A DNA stretch of 7,368 nucleotides from Planctomycetaceae bacterium (lineage in GTDB: Bacteria > Planctomycetota > Planctomycetia > Pirellulales > Thermoguttaceae), in assembly GCA_031283825.1 (NCBI GenBank), contig JAITAZ010000516.1, positions 1 through 7,368 on the forward strand, given 5' to 3'. The notes under the pieces are model-generated. The model saw nothing but the letters and a program-made list of their open reading frames with translations, searched no databases and was not told where the DNA came from. Within the stretch, counting starts at the first letter, position 1, and each line of letters begins with the position of its first letter. The translations under genes and the position numbers were made by a program. This document shows positions 1-5,888 of the stretch, one piece after another.

Positions 1-240
1 ATTTTTTTCTTGTGAACGATTACAAAATTCACTTGTTGCTTTTTTTTAGAGGTTAATTATATTTGTTAGCGTATTTGCTATCGTCTGCAAATATTTTCTG
101 CTAACATACCAAACTCATAATATGAATTTCGACAACTTAAAAACTTAAAAATAATTCCACTGAATAATTACTAAAATACCGCTTGCCAAAAAGTAAACAA
201 GACAACTCAAACCGAAAATTCAAATAATAGAAGTTGAAAA
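1..240. other. Non-coding region with a MITE end remnant
   Basis: I see no convincing gene here. The first about 23 bases match the right arm of the inverted-repeat element at 259-431: a T-rich stretch, then CTTGTGAACGATTAC at 9-23. The window therefore seems to begin inside another copy of that family. The A/T-rich octamer AAAATTCA follows it. A nested hairpin lies at 64-106 and is listed separately. The remainder (about 107-240) is A-rich, lacks long open frames and shows no tRNA-like or rRNA-like structure that I could find. Confidence 0.5.
64..106. repeat. Nested imperfect hairpin
   Basis: TGTTAGC (64-70) pairs with GCTAACA (100-106). Directly inside, GTATTTGC (71-78) pairs with GCAAATAT (87-94) with one mismatch, leaving an 8-base loop and a 5-base one-sided bulge. 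No T-tract follows on the plus strand, so it is not a typical intrinsic terminator. It could be part of an older repeat, a small structured RNA or chance. The role is unknown. Confidence 0.3.
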
Positions 241-250
241 ATGTTACAGA

Positions 251-439
251 AATTTTTCGTAACCGTTCACGCACAAGAGAAAAATTTCTTGCGCCCTAAA
301 AGAACAACAGAAAAAATTATCACGAATATTCGTTACAAATATTCACCAAAATATTCACAAAAATATTCGCCCAAATATTCCGTTGACCTTTCAGGGCGCA
401 GGAAATTTTTCTCTTGTACGTGAACAGTTACAATTTTTC
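251..439. mobile_element. MITE-like element with perfect 8-bp target duplication
   Basis: The element proper is 259-431 (173 bp). Its arms, 259-302 and the reverse complement of 388-431, match at 40 of 44 positions and start GTAAC(C/T)GTTCACG. The octamer AATTTTTC sits immediately outside both ends (251-258 and 432-439), a textbook target-site duplication. There is no room for a transposase, so this is a non-autonomous element. The centre carries AATATTC five times (325, 338, 350, 362, 374), spaced 12-13 bp. Ends starting GTAA together with 8-bp duplications are typical of IS66-family insertion sequences, so an IS66-type transposase elsewhere may mobilise it; that link is inference. The 60-codon open frame inside it (241-423) is a by-product of the repeat. 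Confidence 0.8.
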
Positions 440-460
440 AATAGTTCGCCCTTTATTTTT

Positions 461-489
461 TTGATAAACGAAACCCGTTTGAATTTAAA
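461..489 (+). promoter_or_regulatory. Weak candidate promoter for the DUF1559 gene
   Basis: TTGATA (461-466, one base off the -35 consensus) is followed after 17 bp by TTTAAA (484-489, a poor -10). It would give a leader of about 80 bases before the ATG at 574. The 440-573 spacer otherwise shows only a small hairpin (AAACG/CGTTT, about 466-480). This rests on consensus matching alone. Confidence 0.22.
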
Positions 490-573
490 AAATCAGGTCT
501 TTCGCTTCGCTTTCACTTTGCCAAAATCCTAAATCGCGAACAACAAAAAACAAATATTAACAACTAATTTCAC

Positions 574-2835
574 ATGCACACAAAAAATTTTTTAAGAATC
601 GTTACGCTACTAACCTCGATTACTCTCGCACTGATTACCAACTCAAACGTTTTCGCCCAAACCGAAAATGAACCGCTCAATAAGTCCATCGATGTACCCG
701 CCTACAAAAAAATTCAACCACTGATAAAAGAAAATACCTTTCTTGTCATGTATGTCGATGTGGACAAAATTAATCTCGACAGTTTCATCGAAAAATCGTC
801 GCCGCGATTAAAACGATTATCGCGAACTTTAAACCAAAAAATTCAAGAATTTACAAAACCAAAACCAACCCCAGAACCAACTCCGCCAACATCAACAGAC
901 TCGACTCCAACACCCACAACCGACACAACTCCAGCATCTCCAAACGACTCGACTCCAGCGTCTCCAGCCGACTCGACTCCTAAATCTCCAGCCAACCCGA
1001 CTCCTCCAACTTCACCAGACGATCCGAAAAAATCTGAAACGTCGCCGGATTCAAATAATGACAACAACACCCAATCTACAGAATTAGACAACACATCAAT
1101 TGAAAAAAATTTGTTGTTGTTTTTAGATAATTTCAATGAATCAATTCGTAAAACAGCAGGAGCCGGATTGAAAGTTTTACGAGATAATAAAATCAAAGAA
1201 ATTTATATTTTGTCAAACGTCGAAATCCTGCAACAATGTCAAGCAATTATCGCAATACCCGGCAAAATAAATTTGAATAAAGAACTAATCGCAACTTTAC
1301 AAATCTCCGGTATTCACTTTTTGTCCGACTCGTTTCACGGCTTTACCGTCTTTGCGTTTGATTTGTCATCGGTAAATCCGCCCGAAACCAACACTCCGCC
1401 AGACTCAATTCCAATCACAATTACAACTCCAGATACAACTACAAATCCAACTGCAACTCTAACTCCAAATCAAAATCCGACTCCAAATCCCGAGCCGAAT
1501 CCAAATCCGAATCCAAATCCGAATCCGAATTTTTCACCGGCGTCATCTCCGCCGAATAGAAACTTAAACGACGACAAATTAAGTAATCCGCCAAACAATA
1601 ACGCAGACGGTTTGATTCCGCCGATAAATAACACAGTCAATAAATATGCTAACGTTCTCAACACGCTCAAAAAATTGACAACCAAAAATCGTAGCGAAAT
1701 CAAATCGGGTTTACACATTCATCGGAACTCGCCTATTAGAATTATATTTGCGCCTTCGCAAGGTATAAAGTCGATGGCAAATATGTTGCCGTTGTTGGCG
1801 TCAAGCTCGCCGATTAATTCAGACGCAGTCGATACAGAGGCTATTCAAAAACCAATTCAAGACAGTTTGAAAATTCTCGATAAGTTGCAATCTGTTTCTT
1901 TAGGATTTATTCCAGAAGAAATCAGAGTAAATTTCGCAATCGAATTTATGACCGACCAAGAAGCTCAAGAAGCTTACACAATAATCGAAAAAGAATTTAA
2001 AGACGTAAAAGCAAGGTCGTTTGACTACATTAAAAAAGCTCTTCCCGATTTTACGCCAGAGCAAATTACAAGAACCGCCGAATTGACAAAAAAATTGATC
2101 GATATATTTACGCCGCGTTTGGAAAAACATCGTGTGAAATATGCTTTGACGGCAAAACGAATCGACGATACAACAGATATTTTCGCTGAACTATTTGCGG
2201 CTGGCATAGCAATTGGTCAAAAGGCGGCAAAGAAAATGCAAAAACTTAATAATTTCAGGATGATTCTTTTAGCTTTGCATCATTATCACGACGGCAACGG
2301 TACATTTCCGCCGATTTACACAGTTGACGCGGAAGGTAAACCGTTGCATAGCTGGCGAGTTCTAATTTTGCCGTTTATAGAAAAAAATGATATATACAGC
2401 AAAATTAAACTAACCGAGTCATGGGATAGCGAGCATAATAAACAATTCCATAATTTAGCTATGCCGGTTTATTCTGATCCGTTGGCAGTAACCAAGAAAG
2501 GTAAGACTTGTTCTGTTGTCGCGATTGTTGGTTCTCCAATGAAACCAAAAGACGGAGTACCATCGACGTCAATAACAGACGGCATGAGTAATACGGTAGC
2601 AATTGTAGAGTTGAAAGAATCTTTCTGCTGGATGGATCCGACCGCCGACCTCACAATAGATGAGTTTTCAAAACCGTTAGACGGCAATGACGTCTCAATT
2701 GGCGGTTCGCAAAAAGACGAAATAACAATAGGTTTATGGGATGGTTCAGTAAAAGTAATTTCAAACAAAACCTCGTCAAAAACGCTAAAAGCTCTAGCCA
2801 CTCCCGACGGCGGAGATTCCGCCTCTATACCATAA
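574..2835 (+). CDS. Secreted DUF1559 (SBP_bac_10) domain protein with two proline-rich linkers
   Basis: This 753-residue protein is exported. It has a signal peptide with K4/R8, a hydrophobic stretch 9-22 and a likely Ala cleavage site VFA|Q at 28/29. An N-terminal globular region starts near residue 45. It is interrupted by two low-complexity linkers: Thr/Pro/Ser/Asp-rich at about 94-168 and Pro/Asn-rich at about 267-349, the latter with repeated Pro-Asn. Residues 553-753 resemble the planctomycete DUF1559 domain: NNFRMILLALHHYHD (559-573), FPP (578-580), SWRVLILPFIE, ITDGMSNT and a terminal WDGSVKVIS. The usual H-X9-DG motif has Gln713 in place of His before D723-G724. The domain is normally N-terminal behind a pilin-like methylation motif; here it is a C-terminal module. 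The ATG at 574 follows an in-frame TAA (565-567), has no clear Shine-Dalgarno, and is supported by the signal peptide. Molecular function is unknown; a cell-surface or periplasmic role is inferred. Confidence 0.88.
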   Translation: MHTKNFLRIVTLLTSITLALITNSNVFAQTENEPLNKSIDVPAYKKIQPLIKENTFLVMYVDVDKINLDSFIEKSSPRLKRLSRTLNQKIQEFTKPKPTPEPTPPTSTDSTPTPTTDTTPASPNDSTPASPADSTPKSPANPTPPTSPDDPKKSETSPDSNNDNNTQSTELDNTSIEKNLLLFLDNFNESIRKTAGAGLKVLRDNKIKEIYILSNVEILQQCQAIIAIPGKINLNKELIATLQISGIHFLSDSFHGFTVFAFDLSSVNPPETNTPPDSIPITITTPDTTTNPTATLTPNQNPTPNPEPNPNPNPNPNPNFSPASSPPNRNLNDDKLSNPPNNNADGLIPPINNTVNKYANVLNTLKKLTTKNRSEIKSGLHIHRNSPIRIIFAPSQGIKSMANMLPLLASSSPINSDAVDTEAIQKPIQDSLKILDKLQSVSLGFIPEEIRVNFAIEFMTDQEAQEAYTIIEKEFKDVKARSFDYIKKALPDFTPEQITRTAELTKKLIDIFTPRLEKHRVKYALTAKRIDDTTDIFAELFAAGIAIGQKAAKKMQKLNNFRMILLALHHYHDGNGTFPPIYTVDAEGKPLHSWRVLILPFIEKNDIYSKIKLTESWDSEHNKQFHNLAMPVYSDPLAVTKKGKTCSVVAIVGSPMKPKDGVPSTSITDGMSNTVAIVELKESFCWMDPTADLTIDEFSKPLDGNDVSIGGSQKDEITIGLWDGSVKVISNKTSSKTLKALATPDGGDSASIP
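1483..1530 (+). repeat. Hexanucleotide repeat in the coding sequence (Pro-Asn tract)
   Basis: Alternating CCGAAT and CCAAAT units encode a run of Pro-Asn dipeptides in the second linker of the DUF1559 protein. The unit is 6 bp (often paired as 12 bp), so slippage would change linker length by whole dipeptides without a frameshift. A length-variable spacer between folded parts is the simplest reading. Confidence 0.75.
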
Positions 2836-2861
2836 AAATTGTGTAACCGTTCACGAGTTTT

Positions 2862-2911
2862 GTAACCATTCACTGAATTTTTTATCGCAAAATTAAAACG
2901 TGAATAGTTAC
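2862..2911. repeat. 50-bp hairpin with MITE-family ends
   Basis: GTAACCATTCACT (2862-2874) and CGTGAATAGTTAC (2899-2911) form an inverted repeat with 11 of 13 positions matching, around a 24-base A/T-rich loop. It lies 26 bases after the DUF1559 stop codon. It could act as a transcription end point in either direction, but no T-tract follows on the plus strand. No flanking target duplication is visible. Confidence 0.5.
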
Positions 2912-2923
2912 AAATTAACTAAT

Positions 2924-2999
2924 GTAGAGACGCAATGCCTTGCGTCTCATTGTTCGATCAAAAGATCACCGATCGAGACGCAAAGCATTGCGTCTCTAC
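2924..2999. repeat. REP-like double palindrome
   Basis: The outer arms 2924-2948 and 2975-2999 are reverse complements at 24 of 25 positions. Each arm is itself a hairpin: GAGACGCAA, a 4-base loop (TGCC or AGCA), then TTGCGTCTC. The 26-base centre contains GATC-rich sequence. Two hairpins in inverted orientation resemble the paired REP/BIME arrangement, and the DNA could also form a cruciform. Its composition is more G/C-rich than the surrounding spacer and its ends differ from those of the GTAAC elements around it, so it is a different repeat family that landed in the same spacer. REP-type repeats are commonly moved by single-stranded TnpA-REP (RAYT) enzymes; none is visible here. Confidence 0.75.
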
Positions 3000-3012
3000 T
3001 GTTGGTTTAACG

Positions 3013-3101
3013 GTAACCGTTCACGCGCAAGAGAAAAAATTCTACGCCCTGAAAGGGCAACGGAAAAAATATTATAATGAATATTCGTTACAAATATTCA
3101 T
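3013..3101 (+). repeat. Second copy of the MITE left half
   Basis: This stretch aligns over nearly its whole length with 259-345 of the complete element. Both have the GTAACCGTTCACG end, the CAAGAGAAAAA block, the GCCCT block, and the GAATATTCGTTACAAATATTCA segment. The matching right arm is missing, so the copy is truncated or was replaced by the hairpin at 3103-3154. In this copy the GCCCTGAAAGGGC segment forms a small 5-bp hairpin. Confidence 0.7.
3073..3078 (+). promoter_or_regulatory. TATAAT inside a MITE copy, facing the permease gene
   Basis: An exact -10 hexamer TATAAT lies in the MITE half-copy and would start transcription about 105 bases before the permease ATG. The hexamer 17 bp upstream (TGAAAG, 3050-3055) is a poor -35. 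The 3103-3154 hairpin would lie in the leader. The complete element at 259-431 lacks this TATAAT. This is a candidate only. Confidence 0.25.
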
Positions 3102-3102
3102 C

Positions 3103-3154
3103 GTAACCGTTCACGAGTTTTTAAATTCCGAAATTTAAACCCGTGAACGGTTAC
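3103..3154. repeat. 52-bp perfect-ended hairpin
   Basis: GTAACCGTTCACG (3103-3115) and its exact reverse complement (3142-3154) enclose a second inner stem: TTTAAATT (3120-3127) pairs with AATTTAAA (3132-3139) around loop CCGA. It is the shortest form of the GTAAC repeat family in this window. It sits 37 bases upstream of the permease start, where it would be transcribed as a stable leader hairpin. Confidence 0.65.
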
Positions 3155-3177
3155 AAAATTTTGATTGCGAGTGATTG

Positions 3178-3183
3178 CGAGGG
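3178..3183 (+). promoter_or_regulatory. Ribosome binding site of the permease gene
   Basis: CGAGGG ends 8 bases before the ATG at 3192. Because the codon just upstream (3189-3191) is an in-frame TGA, this ATG is the first possible start. The site lies in a short direct repeat (GATTGCGAG twice, about 3163-3182). Confidence 0.6.
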
Positions 3184-3191
3184 ATTATTGA

Positions 3192-4037
3192 ATGTGGGAT
3201 ACGTTTTTTTCGCCTATAATTATTCAGGCATTTGTGATTGGAGGATTGTCAGCGATTGCTTTTGGATTGATAGGAGTGTTTATAGTTGTTCGCCGAATTG
3301 GATATTTAGCCGGCGCTATCGCTCATTGCGCTTTCGGCGGAATCGGAGTCGGGATCGGTTTACAATATCTTGCAACATTAAGCAGCTTTGCCGTTTTTCA
3401 AGTATTTGTTCCCGATCCAATGGTTGTTGCAATGATTGTTGCAATAATCTCAGCCTTGATGATAGGCGTAATTCGAATGGTATCAAAAGAACGCGAAGAT
3501 ACTGTAATAGGCGCTATCTGGGCAACCGGAATGGCAATAGGACTTTTCTTAGTTGAAATCGTTCCCAATAACAGAAGTATCTCGAACTATCTTTTTGGAA
3601 CAATTATTTTCAATACAAAAGAAGACGCTTTAAGCGTCTTGCTAGTAAGCATAATTGTATTTGGAATCGTGTTTCTCTTTTTTAAACGATTCGAGGCAAT
3701 CTGTTTCGATGAAGAATTTGCAAGATTAAAAGGAGTCAACACGGCGTTTTATTTTCAACTTTTACTAGTCTTAACCGCAATCACTGTGGTAATACTTGTT
3801 CGAGTAGTTGGAATTGTTCTCGTAATTGCAATGCTGACTCTACCAGCAGCAACAGCTTGCAGATTTGTAAATAGAATTAGCTCCGCATGTATTCTATCGG
3901 TAATTTTTGGATTCATTAGCAATTGTTTCGGACTTTTTATCAGCGTTTGTTTTAATTTGCCGCCGGGTCCAGTAATTGTAATGGTTGCATCGTTGTTTTA
4001 TTTTGTAACGCTAATTATTACAAAATCGTCAAGATAA
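3192..4037 (+). CDS. Metal ABC transporter permease (ZnuB/MntB-type, ABC-3 family)
   Basis: This 281-residue integral membrane protein has the length and hydrophobicity expected of the ABC-3 permease family, which moves Zn2+, Mn2+ or Fe2+ across the inner membrane with a cognate ATPase and a metal-binding lipoprotein or periplasmic protein. Family landmarks appear in order: VVRRIGYLAGAIAHCAFGG (32-50, with H45), EDTVIGAIWATGMAIG (102-117), NYLFGTI (132-138), the cytoplasmic DEEFARLKGV segment (173-182) likely to contact the ATPase, VVGIVLVIAMLTLPAATA (205-222) and NLPPGPVIV (255-263). About eight membrane segments are apparent. No ATPase (ZnuC) or binding-protein (ZnuA) gene is adjacent: upstream are repeats and the DUF1559 gene, and downstream aroB is convergent. 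The partners must be elsewhere or missing. The metal cannot be told from the permease alone. No frameshift or truncation is seen. Confidence 0.87.
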   Translation: MWDTFFSPIIIQAFVIGGLSAIAFGLIGVFIVVRRIGYLAGAIAHCAFGGIGVGIGLQYLATLSSFAVFQVFVPDPMVVAMIVAIISALMIGVIRMVSKEREDTVIGAIWATGMAIGLFLVEIVPNNRSISNYLFGTIIFNTKEDALSVLLVSIIVFGIVFLFFKRFEAICFDEEFARLKGVNTAFYFQLLLVLTAITVVILVRVVGIVLVIAMLTLPAATACRFVNRISSACILSVIFGFISNCFGLFISVCFNLPPGPVIVMVASLFYFVTLIITKSSR

Positions 4038-4072
4038 AAGTCAAGGCAAGCAAAAAGAGAGTATTCACACGC

Positions 4073-4117
4073 CCTTTCGATTAAATGTTATTCGATCAAA
4101 CGTTATTCGATCAAACG
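4073..4117. repeat. 15-bp tandem repeat across the aroB stop codon
   Basis: Two exact units TTATTCGATCAAACG (4088-4102 and 4103-4117) follow a degenerate third unit (4073-4087). The aroB stop (TGA, read on the minus strand at 4113-4111) and its last codons fall inside the right-hand unit. Expansion would therefore have extended the 3' flank without altering most of the protein. The 73-bp convergent spacer has no clear intrinsic terminator for either gene. Confidence 0.7.
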
Positions 4118-5208
4118 TTATCTACAATATTTTTTGGATCGACATCGTTTACCACAACACATTGACCGATCTGAGTCGGCAATACAAATCTTAACTTGCC
4201 CGATTCGGTTTTTTTATCATGCCGCATTATCGAAATTATATTGTCCCAATCAATCGTACTCAATAAATTTTGAGGCAACTCCATCGGCAATCCCAACGCT
4301 CTGTTAAACTCAATCTGCCTTTCAACAAAATTCTTGTCAACCATTCCAAGTCTTGCCGATAACCTCGCCGCATAAACTAATCCTATCGCAACCGCTTGAC
4401 CATGAGATAACGTAAACTCGCTAATAACCTCAAACGCATGCGCAAACGTATGTCCATAATTCAAAAATATCCGACTCCCTACGCGCTCGAATTCATCCTC
4501 GCCGACAATCCTCGCCTTTATTTCGCAACATCGCTTGACAATATATTTAAGCATGTCCGAATCACGCAAATTCACCTTGTCCGCATTCGACTCTAATTTC
4601 TCAAATAATTCAGAATCAAGAGAAACCGCATACTTCGCAACCTCGCCTAGTCCGCAAATATACTCCGCTTGAGGCAACGTACTAATAACAGACGTGTCAA
4701 CAAGAACTCCAACAGGTTGATAAAAACAACCAACCATGTTTTTTGTCGCCGATAAATCAACCCCAACCTTGCCTCCAACACTACTGTCAACCTGAGCAAG
4801 CAACGTCGTCGGTATCTGAATAAAACGTATTCCTCTCGCATAAGTCGCAGCAACAAATCCGCCGATGTCGCCAACAACCCCGCCGCCTACCGCCGCCAAT
4901 ATACTGTTGCGATCTGTCCCGTTCTCCAAAAGTTGATTCCAAATCCTAATTACAACGTCAATGTTTTTACTTTTCTCGCCCGAATCAATCACGCAAAGAT
5001 GAACGTCAAATCCAGACCGCCGCAACAATTCATAAATATCAGATACATACTTTTCATGCACTTTATCATCAGTCAAAATAACGACGCTAGAATAAGGCTC
5101 AAATTGAGTTAGAAATTCCCCAAATTGCAAAATGCGATAAGAATCTATAAAAATATCATACCCGCGACAAGTTAAATCGCTCAAAGAAACATGTACCAAC
5201 GACGTCAT
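4111..5208 (-). CDS. aroB: 3-dehydroquinate synthase
   Basis: AroB converts DAHP (3-deoxy-D-arabino-heptulosonate 7-phosphate) to 3-dehydroquinate, the second step of the shikimate pathway, in the cytoplasm, using NAD+ and a divalent metal. At 365 residues it has the normal family length. Visible signatures are the dinucleotide-binding VGGGVVGDIGGFVAA (107-121), PTTLLAQVDSSVGGK (133-147), the CGLGEVAKY segment (185-193) with probable metal ligand E189, NYGHTFAHAFE (250-260) with H253, and LSHGQAVAIG (267-276) with H269. These complete the expected Glu/His/His metal site. The ATG at 5208 is preceded by a good Shine-Dalgarno, AAGGAAG, about 5-6 bases upstream. It lies 53 bp downstream of the YjbQ gene on the same strand and is probably cotranscribed with it. 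The gene appears intact. Confidence 0.97.
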   Translation of the reverse strand: MTSLVHVSLSDLTCRGYDIFIDSYRILQFGEFLTQFEPYSSVVILTDDKVHEKYVSDIYELLRRSGFDVHLCVIDSGEKSKNIDVVIRIWNQLLENGTDRNSILAAVGGGVVGDIGGFVAATYARGIRFIQIPTTLLAQVDSSVGGKVGVDLSATKNMVGCFYQPVGVLVDTSVISTLPQAEYICGLGEVAKYAVSLDSELFEKLESNADKVNLRDSDMLKYIVKRCCEIKARIVGEDEFERVGSRIFLNYGHTFAHAFEVISEFTLSHGQAVAIGLVYAARLSARLGMVDKNFVERQIEFNRALGLPMELPQNLLSTIDWDNIISIMRHDKKTESGKLRFVLPTQIGQCVVVNDVDPKNIVDNV

Positions 5209-5212
5209 ACTA

Positions 5213-5220
5213 CTTCCTTC
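5213..5220 (-). promoter_or_regulatory. Ribosome binding site of aroB
   Basis: On the minus strand GAAGGAAG ends four bases before the ATG at 5208. It is among the clearest Shine-Dalgarno sequences in the window and fixes the aroB start. Confidence 0.65.
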
Positions 5221-5261
5221 TTTGTAAAATTATAAATTTCATAATCCCGAATCTAACAAAA

Positions 5262-5684
5262 TTATTCTCCAATAATTTTTATCAAAATACGTTTCGGACG
5301 CCGACCATCAAACTCTCCGTAAAAAATTTGTTCCCAAGTCCCGAAATCAAGTTTGCCATCAGTAATCGCAACAACAACCTCGCGCCCCATTATCTGACGC
5401 TTATGATGAGCGTCTCCATTGTCTTCGCCCGTGCGATTATGAGCATAACGCGACGGAGAAGGATCAAACGGCGCAAGTTGCTCTAACCATTTTTTATAGT
5501 CTTCGTGCAATCCCGATTCATCGTCATTGATAAAAACCGACGACGTTATATGCATCGAATTAATCAACGCCAATCCCTCGCGAATCCCGCTTTTCCGAAC
5601 CGCCTCCCTAACTTCCGGCGTAATGTTGACAAAATCAACACGCTTGGGAATATTTAACGTCAAAACATCGCGATAAGATTTCAT
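5262..5684 (-). CDS. YjbQ / UPF0047 family protein
   Basis: This 140-residue protein matches the compact, widely conserved UPF0047 (YjbQ) family over its full length. Diagnostic segments are [14 protein letters not shown] (43-56), RYAHNR (79-84), EDNGDAHHK (87-95), [20 protein letters not shown] (100-119) and FYGEFDG (121-127), followed by a C-terminal beta strand. Members are small trimeric cytoplasmic enzymes. The E. coli member shows weak thiamine-phosphate synthase activity, and database names such as secondary thiamine-phosphate synthase derive from that; the physiological role is not settled. The gene sits 53 bp upstream of aroB on the same strand, so the two are likely one transcript. 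The ATG at 5684 has no clear Shine-Dalgarno. Upstream lies a MITE that may supply its -10 box. Confidence 0.9.
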   Translation of the reverse strand: MKSYRDVLTLNIPKRVDFVNITPEVREAVRKSGIREGLALINSMHITSSVFINDDESGLHEDYKKWLEQLAPFDPSPSRYAHNRTGEDNGDAHHKRQIMGREVVVAITDGKLDFGTWEQIFYGEFDGRRPKRILIKIIGE

Positions 5685-5709
5685 TTCAATCTGTGATTGT
5701 AAATTAGTT

Positions 5710-5856
5710 AGTTAATGGTAACTGTCTATTAAAATTTTGTAATCGTTATTATAAAAGAGAAAAAGTCTTACGCCTTAAAATGACAGCTTTTTTCTTTTGT
5801 ACGAAATGATTGGTTATCAAATTTCGTAATATTTTAATAGGCAGTTACGGTTAATG
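5710..5856. mobile_element. Decayed nested MITE with imperfect 8-bp target duplication
   Basis: The outer inverted repeat is GTAACTGTCTATTAAAAT (5718-5735) against 5831-5848, matching at 17 of 18 positions. Immediately outside lie AGTTAATG (5710-5717) and GGTTAATG (5849-5856), 7 of 8 identical, as expected for an older target duplication. The 131-bp element contains what looks like a degenerate copy of the 259-431 family at about 5739-5818. That inner copy has GTAATCGTTATTATAAAAGA and then a GAAAAAG and ACGCC block on the left, and a TTTTTCTTTTGTACG right arm ending GGTTATC. It may be one element nested in another. No open frame of note is present. It fills the spacer between the rpn and yjbQ genes. 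Confidence 0.6.
5748..5753 (-). promoter_or_regulatory. TATAAT inside the decayed MITE, facing yjbQ-aroB
   Basis: On the minus strand an exact TATAAT hexamer lies about 64 bases upstream of the YjbQ start. No good -35 lies 16-18 bp further up (the 17-bp position reads AAGGCG). It is the best -10 candidate in the spacer and lies within repeat-derived DNA, so the insertion may have supplied or replaced the promoter of this unit. Confidence 0.28.
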
Positions 5857-5888
5857 TTTGAACTTAATTTTTATGAACGGCTGCGATT

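Larger units (their letters stand above)
2843..3154. mobile_element. Mosaic of small inverted-repeat elements (possible composite MITE)
   Basis: Every segment of this spacer is repeat-derived. GTAACCGTTCACG occurs at 2843-2855, 3013-3025 and 3103-3115, with its exact reverse complement at 3142-3154. Variant ends lie at 2862-2874 and 2899-2911. The first 19 bases of 2843-2861 also match 3103-3121, suggesting a split or duplicated end. The outermost ends are flanked by AAAATTGT (2835-2842) and AAAATTTT (3155-3162), 7 of 8 identical. The whole 312 bp could thus be one insertion later invaded by other elements, but the flanks are so A/T-rich that chance is possible. No protein-coding gene is supported here; the 67-codon frame at 2935-3138 only translates repeats. 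Confidence 0.55.

Noticed and set aside
325..380. CRISPR array
   Set aside because: The AATATTC units are too short and too closely spaced, with no spacers and no cas genes.
241..423. 60-codon open frame on the plus strand
   Set aside because: It lies almost entirely inside the MITE; its tail is a translation of the AATATTC repeats and the right arm. The resemblance to the frame at 2935-3138 comes from shared repeat DNA.
843..1718. Minus-strand open frames opposite the DUF1559 linkers
   Set aside because: Their Gly/Val/Ser and Gly-Phe repeats are antisense readings of the proline-rich linker codons.
2809..2823. GC-rich hairpin GGCGGA/TCCGCC as a terminator of the DUF1559 gene
   Set aside because: It lies within the last coding codons and no T-tract follows, so it does not meet intrinsic terminator criteria.
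2935..3138. 67-codon open frame on the plus strand
   Set aside because: It runs through the REP-like palindrome, the MITE half-copy and the 52-bp hairpin, and has no ribosome binding site or protein-like composition.
3143..3556. 137-codon open frame overlapping the permease
   Set aside because: It is an out-of-frame reading of the permease gene, rich in Arg, Cys and Ser, while the overlapping frame is a clear family member.
4038..4072. Terminator between the convergent permease and aroB genes
   Set aside because: I found no stem followed by a T-run in either direction; only the 15-bp tandem repeat is evident in the spacer.
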